Below are positions 43,801 through 53,902 of a stretch of DNA of 64,000 nucleotides, piece by piece. The stretch is from positions 1,350,784-1,414,783 of the forward strand of contig WNKI01000005.1 in the NCBI GenBank assembly GCA_015350385.1, given 5' to 3'. The stretch comes from Aculops lycopersici. Lineage: Eukaryota > Arthropoda > Arachnida > Trombidiformes > Eriophyidae. Position 1 is the stretch's first letter, and the number at the start of each line of letters is the position of its first letter. Under the pieces are notes generated by a model. It made no database searches, was not told the origin of the DNA, and worked only from the letters and a program-made list of their open reading frames with translations. The position numbers and the translations under genes were made by a program.

Positions 43801-46800
43801 GTCGAGGTGAGCAGCCAAACGGTAGCAGCTGATTTGGTCCAACTTAATGGCTCATTATCTCGGCATCACAAATTTACCCTCGACCAGGGAGAAAGAATGC
43901 GGCCGCACGCTGATTATCTAGATCAAGCAACTAACTTATCTCCCTTTCACCAATTCCTACCCTTTGAACAAATCTATGCAAACGAACACCTCAACAAACG
44001 AATTGGAACTAAACTAACACAAAATCAACATGGATAATGGGAACAGTCTTGAACGTGGGTCTTGGAAAGGCCGCAATGCAATCGTCGACCGCCGGCCAAG
44101 GGAGCGCCCAAAAGGCAGTCGATGGAAGCACAACTCCCTATTTCCAATCGGGTATTTGCACCATGACAGATGTGGAACATTCGCCCTGGTGGTATGTCAA
44201 TTTGCTCGAGCCTTACCTGGTTCAGATCGTGCGCATTGACTTTGGAACAGCTTGTTGCGGTAAGTAGAACAACATCGAAGTTATGGCATCACTCGTTTGA
44301 TCCTGTCCATCAAATGGAGTAACTGGGCAACTTTCGAGAGCCCGAAGCGATCAAGGAATCGTCTTGATCGCCTCTCTGAATCTGGACAGCAGCCGATCAT
44401 CCCTTCAAAGTGTTAGATTGGATCATGACTCCACGAGACTTGAGTGCTGAACTCGAAAGTGACTTGGAAACTTGTTAAATTGATCGATCGATCGATCGAT
44501 TTTCTCACACAACTATCAGTTATACCTTGTCAGAGTTTGAGCCTCAGATAAGACTTCCAAATTTCCGTTGGGTTACATCTTTCTCTCGCCCGAAACCAGT
44601 CTCTATTTCTGGGTTTCGATCTTAGGAGCACCCACGCGACTAATTGCCCGACTCCATTGTTTTGTAGTTAGTCATCTTGGTTTTGAGTCAGATCTAAACT
44701 CTCACAGCTAATACCAGCAACACTGATACTAATCGTCTAAAATAAAAAACTCCTCCTTATCAAACATGTAAACTCGAGCAGCAAACCGACAAAAGGCCAC
44801 TATAGCAGTGCGCGTGGGAAACAACCGGCCGGATCTGGGCAACAACCCGCTCTGCAACCGATACCATGGGTTCATCGAGGAGGGCAAGCCGCTCTTCTTG
44901 CCCTGCACCCGACCAGCGCCAGGAGCCTTCGTTTCGATTCACCTGGAGGCGCCGAGCGGATCCCCATTGAGCATTTGCGAGACCTTTATTTACACTGATC
45001 ACGGTGAGTAGACTTGTCCTTTTTACTCTGCTCCAAGCAGAATTAGAGCGCCACCTGTTTGCTCGCAAACCCCTAGACTCAAGCGCTTGCCCAACCGTTA
45101 GCTTGGTGGCGCCACCAATCAGATTAGTTGAGAGAAGAATACAATATTGACTAACTCCCAATCTCTTGTTGCGCAACATTACTTTAGCTCTATCCATTGA
45201 ACAATGTCCATCGTTCAGGGATCAACCACTTGGATCCACAGCGACTTACAATGGAAAATGCTACCTGTTTCACAACAACCAAGCGCTCAACTTTGACGGC
45301 GCGCGAAAGTATTGCGAATCTCGAGGCGGAACCCTAGTTGACGAAACTTCGCCCGCCTTGCAGGGTTTTCTCTCCTGGGAACTCTACCGGCGCCACCGAA
45401 ACGATCAACTAATGGGTCAGTACTGGCTCGGTGCAGTGAGAGACACTCGTAATCCCACAAATTGGAAATGGATCAATGGAAAGGATGTACAAATCTCATT
45501 CTGGAACACACTTAACTCGCAGGGCAACTGCTCGCGCTTCGACGGCAGCAAGGGCTGGCTTTGGTCGGATACTGATTGTAACACAAACCTCAACTTCATT
45601 TGTCAATATCGACCGCTGAGTTGCGGTAAGCCGGAGAAGCCAACAAACTCGACGCTAATCACAAAGAACGTCGACAATGGAACTGTGATCGAGTATCAGT
45701 GCGCGCCGGGCAACCTGTTGATGGGTCCCAAATCGCGCGCCTGCTTACCGACGGGATTCTTTAGCGAGTTTGCTCCGAAGTGCAAGTATTTAGACTGCCA
45801 ATTTCCAGCTACGATTCCGAACGGAGACTACAAGCTTCTAAATGGAACCACATCCTACCAGAGTATTGTAACCTACTTCTGTAACGAGGGATACCAACTC
45901 TACGGCAAGGCCACGCTCACCTGCGACGTCGACGAGCGATGGAATGGACCGCCGCCAAGATGTGAGCCTTTGCTTTGTCCAGCTCCAGTTCCCCCCTCGA
46001 ATGGTTACGTAACTGTCACCTCTAACATTACAATTCCAGGAACACAAGCAACTTACGATTGTCGTCCAGGCTACGAGCTGGTGGGCGACCGACTGCTCAG
46101 TTGCCTTCAATCTGGATCCTGGGACAATAGTTTCCCTTACTGCAGAGGTAAGTGAATCATCAATTCTTTTTCTTTCACCTTCTTTCATCATTTTGCACGC
46201 CCAATTTGTCCGCTTATCGATGTTAACCGCCGCTTCAATGTTTTACCGCACTATCGACGCTTGCTCCTCGCCACGCCCCCACCCCTGCACGCTAAACATA
46301 TACCCGCCGCACTTATTACCAAAACAGAGAAACGCAACCAAATGCCACAACTCACCCAACTACCACCAACTGGTCTGAGCCCGAAGGTTATGGTGCCAAT
46401 TGGAGCGCCATCACAAGCTACCAACAACCAACGAGTTGCGCCCAACTCACAGTCGAGCGCCGGAAGTCGTCCGGCTCAATCGGGCGGCAACGTCCAATTC
46501 CCTGGTCGAACAACGCATGCACCTGTTGCAACCACTACAGTTGCGACCGCTTTTGCGTCAACGCCAATTACAACCACCACGACAACTACATCAACCACAT
46601 CGCTGCCGCCAACTGCAACCGCCGCTCAAAGCCAACCACCAGTTGCTTCCACTTCGCCAGGTAAACATTACCTCCAAATCTAAACTAGTGCACGCTTTTA
46701 ATCGCCCACCGATTGCCTGACTTTTGCTACTTTTATGAATCGATTATGATGTGTGACGCCGGCTCATCAGTTTTGCCATTGACCGATTGATTGCTCAACC

Positions 46801-49800
46801 GACAACAACTCCGGTCGAAACAAAACGATGGCCTCGCCACAAGTTGCCCACCGCTTTTATCAGCACCAAAACTCCACCGGTCCGCCTTCATTGTCAGACT
46901 TAACCGCTAACCTAATCATATCATTGTTTCCCTTCAACCAAATCGTCAAATTAATCCACTTGGCACCACGTAAACACGACGAATATCAACACTCGACAAA
47001 TCGACGCTCATTTCAATCAAAACCTGAAACTCAAACCAATTCCCAAACACAAATGCAAAATGCCGACCTAATGCCTCGTGAACGTTCCCAATTTTTACCT
47101 GTTACCCCAACTCCAAACACCAATCTTATCACCACCATTGCAAAACGACTACAATCTTTGAATATGAACAATAACTCACATGATCACCATCGTACAACAA
47201 AAATGCCCCACGTTACCCGCAACGATCTCCGTACTTTGCACCAAATCCACGCAGCCTCCTTGAACGGACTTGCAGGTCAATTTGTGAGCCAGAATAGTTC
47301 GCCAACTCAGCCATTAGTCCATAGTGTTGAGCCACAACTACCACAACTTCCGGCCATGGATCCAACGATCATACAAAATAGCCGAAGACCACCTCAGCAG
47401 TTGGACTCGGTTGGCGTCTCGAGCACTCAGCAGCCTTCTCCGGTGTCCAGGTCGAGGCCAAGCCAGTCGATAAGCTCAACTCAGTCACCGACAGTCTTCA
47501 ATTCAAATAGACAGCAGACGTCCAGCTCCACGAGCAACAGGTTCCCATTTGGACAACCCGTGGGCCAGCAGCAGCAGAATGGTGGCCACTTTTCTGACTC
47601 AAGTCCAGTGGCCACCTCGAACTCGGTCAGTGTTCACTCGAACCAAAACCAGCAGATGCCCTCGCAACAACAACCTACGACGCTCGTCTCGACCACAAGC
47701 TCCTCCACAACCGGAAGCGCATCGTCACTCGCGCCGCCAACTACAATCACCACCTTAGCCACACCGATTCCAGCACTAAGCTCGCCCTCAACACCACACA
47801 GCCACCACCACAGCCACGCCACTGGCAACCACCAACCCCCGGTGTTGGCAAGCTCATTCGGAAGTCCCTCGTCAATTAGGTCGCACAATAGTCTTGCCAC
47901 CACCAGGTACAGTCTCGATGGAATCATCGCAGTCGCCATCTTTGGTGGCTTCCTCTTCTTGGGCGCAATCATAACTGTGCTAGTGATAATAGTTAGAAGG
48001 TAAGTTGCTAACATTCTACGATCTCAGCCACCAGTGAGTGAGTTTTCGGTATGTCATTCGTCCATTACCCATCCAACCTCATGAAACACCTGTTGCACGT
48101 CCCCTTAGTTTCTAAATCTCTCGATGTGTTAGGTTAGTTTGTTGTTCTGCTCGCACCCAAAAGACCAACAGATTGACTTCAAATACAGATTAGAGCTCCC
48201 TCACATAAAGTCCACTTGTTGCATGCATATCGAAAGCCCACAATTCACCCACTTGCATGACAACGATGACGACTTGGGAAGCTCAACTGGTTGCTTTCAA
48301 TCTAACAAATGGGGCTAAGCAAACTAACCAAACAACACAAACTTTTCCTAAATCTTGGCTAAAAATCAATCAGCTTTAACAAGCGGAAGGTCGATAATCG
48401 CGTGGGCGTGACCTTCTGGCCGATCAATTCGATCAACGATATACCGAGCTACTAGCGAGCTTCGGGGATTGAGTTGTATTTAGATTTTAATTTGGACCAC
48501 ATCGAACAGGTGACTGCAATCCCATTGAGTCACTGGCGGCTAGCGATACTACTGACTGAAAAAACGAAGAACCACCGAGAAGCACAACAGGTGACCCAGA
48601 ACCGAAGGCCTGTTGCTGTTTTCGTTGTTATTGTTTATTTTGTTGTTATTACATTGTAATATTTCCTCTCACTTGGCTGCACAACAACAACACTAACAAC
48701 TAGAAAACTAGTCTCTAAGGTTAGAAGAAGTACGGAGCGCAAAACTAACTCCTGTAGCGGATGTTTCGGCCGACCGTTAAATCCGCTTTTTACGTCACAT
48801 CGAATTATTGTTGTGTGATTTTCCTCCCGCTGTTTCTGTTATTTGTTTACTATGTTTACCCTTTCAATCTACTAAACATCACCCACTGCACCTGTTCCGT
48901 GGCACAAATCTCAGAATGCTGGCCCATCGAGGCAACTCAAGTCCAATAAAGATTCCACTCTCTTACTTTCATGGAAAACTGACATACATTTGATCTTCGA
49001 ATTTGTCGCTGGTGGATGCACATCATTTCGTTTAGCTTTATGGGAAAAATTTAAATACTTGTTGAGTCATACTAGCGCATGGAAACTAACAAGCTCTCCC
49101 CCGCAAATCAACCACCTGTTGCACATACTCTAACAGAAGAAAGAAAGGCCATTCGTCGACAATCGACGCTCAGACCATAAGCACCTACGACTCGAACGGT
49201 GAACACAATGGATTGTACAGAAACTATCAGCAAGCTTGGGAGAATCTACGCTTCGCCAGTCCGAATAGTCAGCCCAAGACGTCGGGCAACGCGGGACTCA
49301 TCACCGCGCATGTCACTGGCGGCCCATCGATGGGCATGAAAAACTTTGCCTCGCCCGCGGTGGCCATGGTCCACCACGCCCACCACCCAATGCATGCCCA
49401 CCATGTGATGCACGGACACCACAACCTGGCAATGGACGGAAGCACCACGAGCAGCAGTCAGAGTAGCTCGCTTGGTGGTGCTAATGGAGTTGCAGGCGGC
49501 GGCGTTGACCCACTCTTGAGACGGCACCATGTCCACCACCATGCGCATCACCACAGTGGCCGGATGGCCGCAGCTCAGGTGCACCAAGAGCTGGACGTGG
49601 ACGACGACGAAGAGTCTGATGGGGCCGACGGGGGCGACCAGGGAATTTTGTCTTCGGACGAGGTGAATGCCGGCGGCCGATTGCATCATCACCACTACAC
49701 TCAAGAAGGAGGAGAGGGGTTTAGAGACACGAACGAGCTAACCATAAACGCGGAAACGGTGGCCGCAGCGGCTGGTCAACAGGCTGCCCAGCGTCACCGA

Positions 49801-50241
49801 CTCTATTCGGCCAACTCGATGAGCAGACGGAATCCAATGGTCGCAGCTTCAGGTGGAAACCGATTGTCTATGGGCAACTTGAGTAACATGTCGGCTGGAC
49901 ATCACCATAAGCCTGGTGGCAAGCATCACCACCACCACCATTCCCACCACCACCTGGGCGGCGGCGGTGGAAGCTCGGCGGCATCAAGTGGCCACCAACG
50001 GCTCGTCTCTAGCTCAACCCCATCGGCCTCGACGAGATCCTCACAAGCCTCACCACCCAGCGATGACCACTCTCTAGAACAGCTGGCCTATGGAAATAGC
50101 TGGCACCCAACTGGGGCCGTGGCAACCAACGGCCAAGTCTCAGATTCCGGCTCCTCGGGCCACAACCAATCGGCGGGAAGCGGTGCCTCGATTCTAGGCA
50201 ACTCGGGGCGCAGCGGAAATGGTGGAGCAAGGTATCAGTAG
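25870..50241 (+). CDS. fw: Furrowed-like selectin: sushi, fucolectin, C-type lectin, sushi x3, TM, His-rich tail
   Basis: Seven exons with consistent phases: 25870-26785, 44047-44259, 44806-45003, 45188-46147, 46328-46660, 47276-47999, 49137-50241, giving 1482 aa. In order: a long N-terminal leader with a hydrophobic signal at ~140-170 (LAPLALAATCALFSVCLIAS; ATG 26212 is an alternative start nearer to it); sushi at 249-305; a fucolectin/F5-8C-like domain at 306-442 (NVGLGKAAMQSS ... WWYVNLLEPYLVQIVRIDFG); a C-type lectin domain at ~449-588 (YWLGAVRD, WKWING, WSDTDCNTNLNFICQ) lacking an EPN/QPD sugar-binding motif; three sushi at 588-762; a Ser/Thr/Gln-rich stalk; a TM helix at ~1089-1113; and a cytoplasmic tail starting RRRKKGHSSTI with TISTYDSNGEHNGLYRNYQQ and four His-rich stretches. 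Fly Furrowed is a selectin acting with Frizzled in planar polarity. Introns 1-5 are all phase 1. Acceptors of exons 2 and 3 are weak by eye. Confidence 0.8.
26929..26951. repeat. Perfect 9-bp hairpin
   Basis: The arm ACAGCACCA (26929-26937) pairs with 26943-26951 around a 5-base loop, near the 5' end of the large intron. Confidence 0.8.
29273..29308. repeat. Perfect 11-bp inverted repeat
   Basis: CGCAAAGAGAC at 29273-29283 pairs with GTCTCTTTGCG at 29298-29308 across a GC-rich 14-base loop. Confidence 0.85.
29591..29631. repeat. Perfect 13-bp inverted repeat
   Basis: CACTTTGCTCCAC at 29591-29603 pairs with 29619-29631; the 15-base loop can itself pair further (CTACA with TGTAG). Confidence 0.85.
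29989..30014. repeat. Perfect 10-bp inverted repeat
   Basis: TAGTTTAGTT at 29989-29998 pairs with AACTAAACTA at 30005-30014, with a 6-base loop. Confidence 0.8.
30105..30130. repeat. Perfect 11-bp hairpin
   Basis: ACACTCGATTG at 30105-30115 pairs with 30120-30130 around the tetraloop GACA. Confidence 0.85.
31198..31218 (+). repeat. (GGC)7 microsatellite
   Basis: Seven GGC units in the large intron; a similar (GGC)8 run occurs at about 36849-36874 and a (GCGA)5 run at 38286-38305. Confidence 0.9.
31635..31686. repeat. Perfect 19-bp hairpin
   Basis: CCGACCGACAGGCAGACTG at 31635-31653 pairs without mismatch with 31668-31686. Inside the 14-base loop AAAC can pair with GTTT around GGAA. A GGTC repeat follows. 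Confidence 0.9.
33204..33239 (+). repeat. Hexanucleotide repeat (CTTCTG)6
   Basis: Six exact tandem copies inside the large intron. Confidence 0.95.
35355..35385. repeat. Perfect 13-bp hairpin
   Basis: CGCCATTCAGTCA at 35355-35367 pairs with 35373-35385 with a 5-base loop CTTGC. Confidence 0.88.
35956..35983. repeat. Perfect 11-bp hairpin
   Basis: CCGTCTGTTTG at 35956-35966 pairs with CAAACAGACGG at 35973-35983, loop AGGAGG. Confidence 0.85.
38438..38460. repeat. Perfect 9-bp hairpin
   Basis: GCCGTGGCT at 38438-38446 pairs with AGCCACGGC at 38452-38460, loop GCATA. Confidence 0.8.
39726..39767. repeat. Perfect 11-bp inverted repeat
   Basis: GGCGCAGTGGC at 39726-39736 pairs with GCCACTGCGCC at 39757-39767 across a 20-base loop. 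Confidence 0.82.
40090..40114. repeat. Perfect 11-bp hairpin containing E-box words
   Basis: TTGCACAAGTG at 40090-40100 pairs with CACTTGTGCAA at 40104-40114, loop AAC. It overlaps a CACCTGTTGC word at its 5' side. Confidence 0.85.
40333..40372. repeat. Perfect 18-bp hairpin carrying splice-donor consensus on both strands
   Basis: CTCAGGTAAGTTGCTGGG at 40333-40350 pairs perfectly with 40355-40372 around a 4-base loop CGCA. Each arm contains CAG/GTAAGT, so an ideal 5' splice site occurs in both orientations. Confidence 0.92.
41330..41358. repeat. Perfect 12-bp hairpin
   Basis: CTGCTGTTGCCG at 41330-41341 pairs with 41347-41358, loop AACAG. Confidence 0.87.
41797..41839. repeat. Inverted repeat, 14 bp with a 3-base bulge
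   Basis: 41797-41813 (AAACAGATGATGAGCTT) pairs with AAGCTCATCTGTTT at 41826-41839 except for one extra ATG/TGA triplet in the left arm. Confidence 0.75.
42790..42817. repeat. 12-bp hairpin with one bulged base
   Basis: CCACAAGTCTCC at 42790-42801 pairs with GGAGACTATGTGG at 42805-42817 with a single bulged A and a 3-base loop. Confidence 0.78.
44260..44805 (+). other. Intron 2 of the Furrowed-like gene
   Basis: 546 bases splitting the fucolectin-like domain, phase 1 on both sides. It contains a perfect 9-bp hairpin (GCGATCAAG at 44347-44355 with 44363-44371) and a GATC repeat at 44482-44500. The acceptor region has two AGs (44805, 44808) that would differ by one residue. Confidence 0.7.
46661..47275 (+). 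other. Intron 5 of the Furrowed-like gene (possible retained-frame variant)
   Basis: GTAAACATTACC donor and CTTGCAG acceptor. The downstream frame stays open without a stop from 46828 into exon 6 and has its own ATG, so an alternative transcript starting here is possible. The composition (Gln, Asn, Thr) resembles both neighbours, and I keep it as intron because splicing at both ends preserves phase 1. Confidence 0.6.
48000..49136 (+). other. Intron 6 of the Furrowed-like gene
   Basis: Separates the transmembrane exon from the cytoplasmic exon (phase 2; AGAAG/GTAAGT to CTAACAG/AAGAAAG). It has repeated CACCTGTTGC / CCACTTGTTGC words (about 48087, 48213 and 49112) and no coding signal. Confidence 0.75.
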
Positions 50242-50830
50242 TATCTATCAGTGAGCTGCTAAGGAGTCACACAAAACACATGAGTTGCCAAATTACAAAT
50301 CCCAAGTTATCATACCATAACCTCGACATTACCTGCCCGCAAATCGCGCCTGCCCCGAACTAACCGACTCCTTCGCTGAGATATGCACATACAATTGTAT
50401 ACAAATACAATCCAAGGTCATGTTTGGGATAAACTATTTAACTTAACTTTCAAGTTCCTCCTTAAGTGCAAGGATTAATGCCACAGTCCCAACCTAGAAA
50501 TGGGCCACCATTCCAGATAGCGCTTCCATTATTATCATATATTATTACGCATTATTATAACGCGCAGAATCGATGATACCAAAGCAAAAAGAACAGTATC
50601 ACGAGCAGCAAGTATCGAGACAAATTTTGCTCAATTGAGCACTGAGTTCAATCAAAGTTCTACATTAGACAACGAGATTAATTGAATATCAGCAGCCAGG
50701 CATCGCCAACGACGAGGTCTACTTTACACGAAATGAATCTAGTGTTCAAATAAATTTGTTATGCACGCCAACATAGATTAGAATGAAACCCATACACCAT
50801 GTAAAATTAATAAAATATTCCAAAATCATT
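50242..50830. other. Convergent 3' region of Furrowed-like gene and APC5
   Basis: Likely 3' UTR of the selectin gene, with AATAAA at 50749-50754 and 50809-50814. The second is only 17 bases from the APC5 stop codon on the other strand, so the two transcripts may overlap at their ends. Confidence 0.55.
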
Positions 50831-52849
50831 TTAATCGATACGATTCGTTTTGTCTATCAACTCTCTCAGTTCCTCGATCTGGACTTTGGTTCCATTAGCA
50901 AATATATCAATGAACGCATCTTCTATTTCATCCGATAGCTCGTAACTTCCGGTGTCGAATTGTTTTACCAGCGCCATGAGACAAGATCGATAGACGCTCT
51001 TGAAATTATTGGCTGATGAGTAATGTAGAGCATCGGCTAACTTGGCCTCATCTCCTAAGATTATGGACTCCAATAGTAATGCCTTTGCTTTTATGAATGC
51101 CTTGTGTTCAATTGATGTCTGGCAGTTGATTGGTGCTTTAGGTACTCCGTTTTCGTTGAAGTCAGAGCCAACCTTACCCTCAACTGGATCGACTAGGTTT
51201 CGCTCCTCAAAATCTATTCTAGGAACGAGCTTCTGCAAACAAACTAAAGCTTCCTCGTAGTTTTCTATCTCCTTATAAAGCTCAGCCTGGCGAAGCTCGG
51301 CCTCGTCGAGATCAGTTTTGCGCAACTCTCGGATCATTCTGGTTGCCTCATTCCAATTCTCTTGTTCCAGATAGTATTCAAAGGACATTTCGGCGAAAGC
51401 TCGTCGCCATATCGAATGAAGATCTGTTCGATGTGAGGGTATCGCATTGGCAGTTAAGTCAACCAACAACTCGCGGACTAGTTGAATGTCTCGAGCCGTG
51501 TGCCACACATGGTAGGCGAGATTTTGTATAGCAATAAAAGTGTTCTCATTAGCTATAAACACATCTTCATTGCCGCACTTCTCTATGAGATCAAAGTGGA
51601 GTAGGGTCTGAGAGGCTAGTGCCGCGGATTGCCGGTCACCATCTCGTTCATAATGAGCTGATAGTTGAGCATAGTGCATGGCTAGAATATCATTCATCGA
51701 ATTTCGAACAGCTAAGGTTTCAGCTGATGGTAATGTATCTTCTTTATCCAAGGGGTTTGGTTGATTGGCATTAGTCAACAGGTGATTGTGTTGACGACTA
51801 CTGAGAGCCACCTGTTTCAGCGTTTCCGAATATTTCTTTAGAATCTCACTATTGTCCACAGGTCCATAAAGCTGTTCAAGTGTCATAGAAGTCATAGCTT
51901 GAACGTAAGCAGCGTTAGCCTTATGACTTCGCTTTCTTATTAGCTCCAACAGGGCTGTCACGTTGTATTTAATAGATTTCTTTAGTCTTGCCTGGATAAC
52001 AATCCTAGCCAACCACATGAGAGCCACAAGCAAACATTTATCGTCGTCGGCAGCTTGAGCACAACAATAGCATTCTTTTAAACACTCTATGGCTCGCTTG
52101 TATTCACCATGATGCAAGTACCAGATCGCGTAGTTGAGAGCCGAGTAACTTCGAGGTACAGAATCTGAAACCATATCAAAATAAGCCATAAGTAGATACT
52201 TTGAGCCAACCGATTCGTTGACTCTCAGCAAATTCAAATACCTGAGGAATGATGCATCTCGTTTTGCGGAGCTATTAGGTCTTCTTAGAGACTCGTAGAG
52301 ATCCTTTGGACTTAGGGCACGAGCCTCGTTGGCTTGTAATCTATCTATTTCGTGCGATATTTGGTAAATCTTCGTTGGCTTGTGTCTTTCACCTCCTTTC
52401 GATCTGGTTGTCCTCGGTGTTTGCCAGGCACTCGGACTAGATACATATGCAACTAGATCGTCGTAAAGTCTGGAGCATGCTTGATGAGTCAGCCTATCAA
52501 AAAGGATGGCTAATTTTTTTAGATAGACTCCAGATACGGAGCTGTGATCCTGCCTGTTGCTGTCTTGTGTATAGATAGATCTGATTTGCTTGAACAGCTC
52601 AAATACCATATTAAAGTCGGTTTCCAGATCGGCTATTTGTTTCCTGAACTGTCCTACTATAATGGAATCACATTTTGTCTCAATCATGTCAGTGAGTTGC
52701 TTGAATGAGTATTCAGATTGCCGAATGAGGTCCAGTATGAATAAGCAAATTTTGCCATTTTCCCGCGGCGACAAGCTGGCTTTGTACTTGCAGTAAACTC
52801 TAATAAATATACTGGTGCATATACTATATGGTGTCACAGAAGTATCCAT
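50831..52849 (-). CDS. APC5: Anaphase-promoting complex subunit 5
   Basis: An intronless 672-codon frame from ATG at 52849. After an N-terminal helical region it carries the APC5 signature RYLNLLRVNESVGSKYLLMA followed by TPR-like helices (SALNYAIWYLHHGEYKRAIE, CLKECYCCAQAADDDKCLLV). The remaining ~400 residues are degenerate TPR repeats with EQENWNEATRMIRELRKTD and YKEIENYEEALVCLQKLV. APC5 is a scaffold in the platform of the APC/C ubiquitin ligase, which degrades securin and cyclins in mitosis. It is a little shorter than vertebrate APC5 (about 755). It follows STEEP1 on the same strand after 139 bases and ends tail to tail with the selectin gene. Confidence 0.87.
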   Translation of the reverse strand: MDTSVTPYSICTSIFIRVYCKYKASLSPRENGKICLFILDLIRQSEYSFKQLTDMIETKCDSIIVGQFRKQIADLETDFNMVFELFKQIRSIYTQDSNRQDHSSVSGVYLKKLAILFDRLTHQACSRLYDDLVAYVSSPSAWQTPRTTRSKGGERHKPTKIYQISHEIDRLQANEARALSPKDLYESLRRPNSSAKRDASFLRYLNLLRVNESVGSKYLLMAYFDMVSDSVPRSYSALNYAIWYLHHGEYKRAIECLKECYCCAQAADDDKCLLVALMWLARIVIQARLKKSIKYNVTALLELIRKRSHKANAAYVQAMTSMTLEQLYGPVDNSEILKKYSETLKQVALSSRQHNHLLTNANQPNPLDKEDTLPSAETLAVRNSMNDILAMHYAQLSAHYERDGDRQSAALASQTLLHFDLIEKCGNEDVFIANENTFIAIQNLAYHVWHTARDIQLVRELLVDLTANAIPSHRTDLHSIWRRAFAEMSFEYYLEQENWNEATRMIRELRKTDLDEAELRQAELYKEIENYEEALVCLQKLVPRIDFEERNLVDPVEGKVGSDFNENGVPKAPINCQTSIEHKAFIKAKALLLESIILGDEAKLADALHYSSANNFKSVYRSCLMALVKQFDTGSYELSDEIEDAFIDIFANGTKVQIEELRELIDKTNRID

Positions 52850-52988
52850 TTTTAGAATAGATATGATTAGATTGTAATATTTGGAGCAAACACCTGAGCA
52901 AAACTCGGAGCTGGCAGAATATTTTGCACGTTGAACGGATTTGGGCGCGTGTTGCGAAAAATGTCCAAGGGACGGGCGTTGGATCGCA

Positions 52989-53660
52989 TCAGATCCCTTG
53001 ATCGTATCGCGCCCGCTTTTGCATCTCCCTTTGCTGCTCTAATTTTCTTTGAACTAGGGCCGCATTTTGCTCATACGAGCTAGCTATCTCTTTAGCTTCG
53101 GCTTCAGCTTCCTCCTCTTCCATAGTTGATATGGTCACATTAGCAAATCGACCAGTAGACGAGGAAGCGCCAGCTCGTTGGCCTGAGCTCGACGCCTGGG
53201 GCGTTGGTGCATCCTTAACACCAGCAGCCATCTTTGTGGCCAAAAGAGGATTCCTCGGTGCCTCATTCATAGCTTGCTTGACGATAAATATCACATTTGA
53301 GTCGGAGGAGTTTCTGTAGAAGCACCACAAGTTGCACTTTTTGCATTTGAGTCTATGTTGTTTCTCAATCTCATGCTCTCTCCATTTGACGTAAACTATT
53401 TCCTCCTTCATCATCTGCAGTTGCAGCGTGCCAGCCTTTGCTTCTCCCGTCGTCTCAACACATGACAATTTGTATACATGTTTCTTTGTGTCTATGACTC
53501 TAGATCCATCTCGTTTCCTCAACGGTAGCTTGTATATCTTACAGTCCAACACTAGACCAATCGAACCACACCAACAATAGTAAACGGTGAGAGCACTTTC
53601 ATCTCGTGCATTAGCCTTATGATCCGTGCAGACAATACTACGTGAGACCACCTTCGGCAT
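52989..53660 (-). CDS. STEEP1: STEEP1 (STING ER exit protein; formerly CXorf56/UPF0428)
   Basis: 223 codons from ATG at 53660, starting MPKVVSRSIVCTDHKA as in the animal family. It carries YYCWCGSIGLVLDCKIYKLP and RDGSRVIDTKKHVYKL, then a Cys pair (CKKCNLWCFY), the family's conserved core. The C-terminus is a low-complexity Ser/Ala stretch and a charged coiled-coil tail (EEEEAEAEAKEIASSYEQNA). In mammals STEEP1 helps STING leave the ER by stimulating PI3P and COPII; in other animals the role is less studied. It is head to head with ALG13, 242 bases apart, so the two may share a promoter. Confidence 0.92.
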   Translation of the reverse strand: MPKVVSRSIVCTDHKANARDESALTVYYCWCGSIGLVLDCKIYKLPLRKRDGSRVIDTKKHVYKLSCVETTGEAKAGTLQLQMMKEEIVYVKWREHEIEKQHRLKCKKCNLWCFYRNSSDSNVIFIVKQAMNEAPRNPLLATKMAAGVKDAPTPQASSSGQRAGASSSTGRFANVTISTMEEEEAEAEAKEIASSYEQNAALVQRKLEQQREMQKRARYDQGI

Positions 53661-53902
53661 CTTGAAGGATTAACTTGAATGAAATGAACTAAGTTGTCGG
53701 GAATATATGCGTCATCAATCAATCTTGAGGCGACAAGTCAATTTTCTAATATTTAGCAGATTGTTGATGCTGCTGACGTTTGCAGAATTTGTACGCTTTT
53801 CTCTGCGTGCGCCATTCGTAAACAATGATGAGTGAATCTAGCATCAAGTAAAACAGCAACTCTTCAAGAAACTTAAAGAAGGAGACCAAGAATAAATTTA
53901 GA

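Larger units (their letters stand above)
26786..44046 (+). other. 17.3-kb first intron of the Furrowed-like gene
   Basis: Bounded by TTTGCG/GTAAGT and GGGAACAG/TCTTGAA, both phase 1. No domain-bearing ORF was found on either strand. It carries many short perfect inverted repeats (listed separately), simple repeats, and dense CACCTGTTG/CACTTGTTG words. Several good donors preceded by short frames could be alternative first exons: ATG at 30608 with donor 30627, ATGACCAG/GTAAAC near 38480, and GAGCAG/GTAAGC at 33605. It is presumably a regulatory intron. Confidence 0.65.

Noticed and set aside
26786..44046. CRISPR array or phage-like repeats
   Set aside because: The repeated words are short and irregularly spaced in a eukaryotic intron; there is no regular repeat-spacer pattern.
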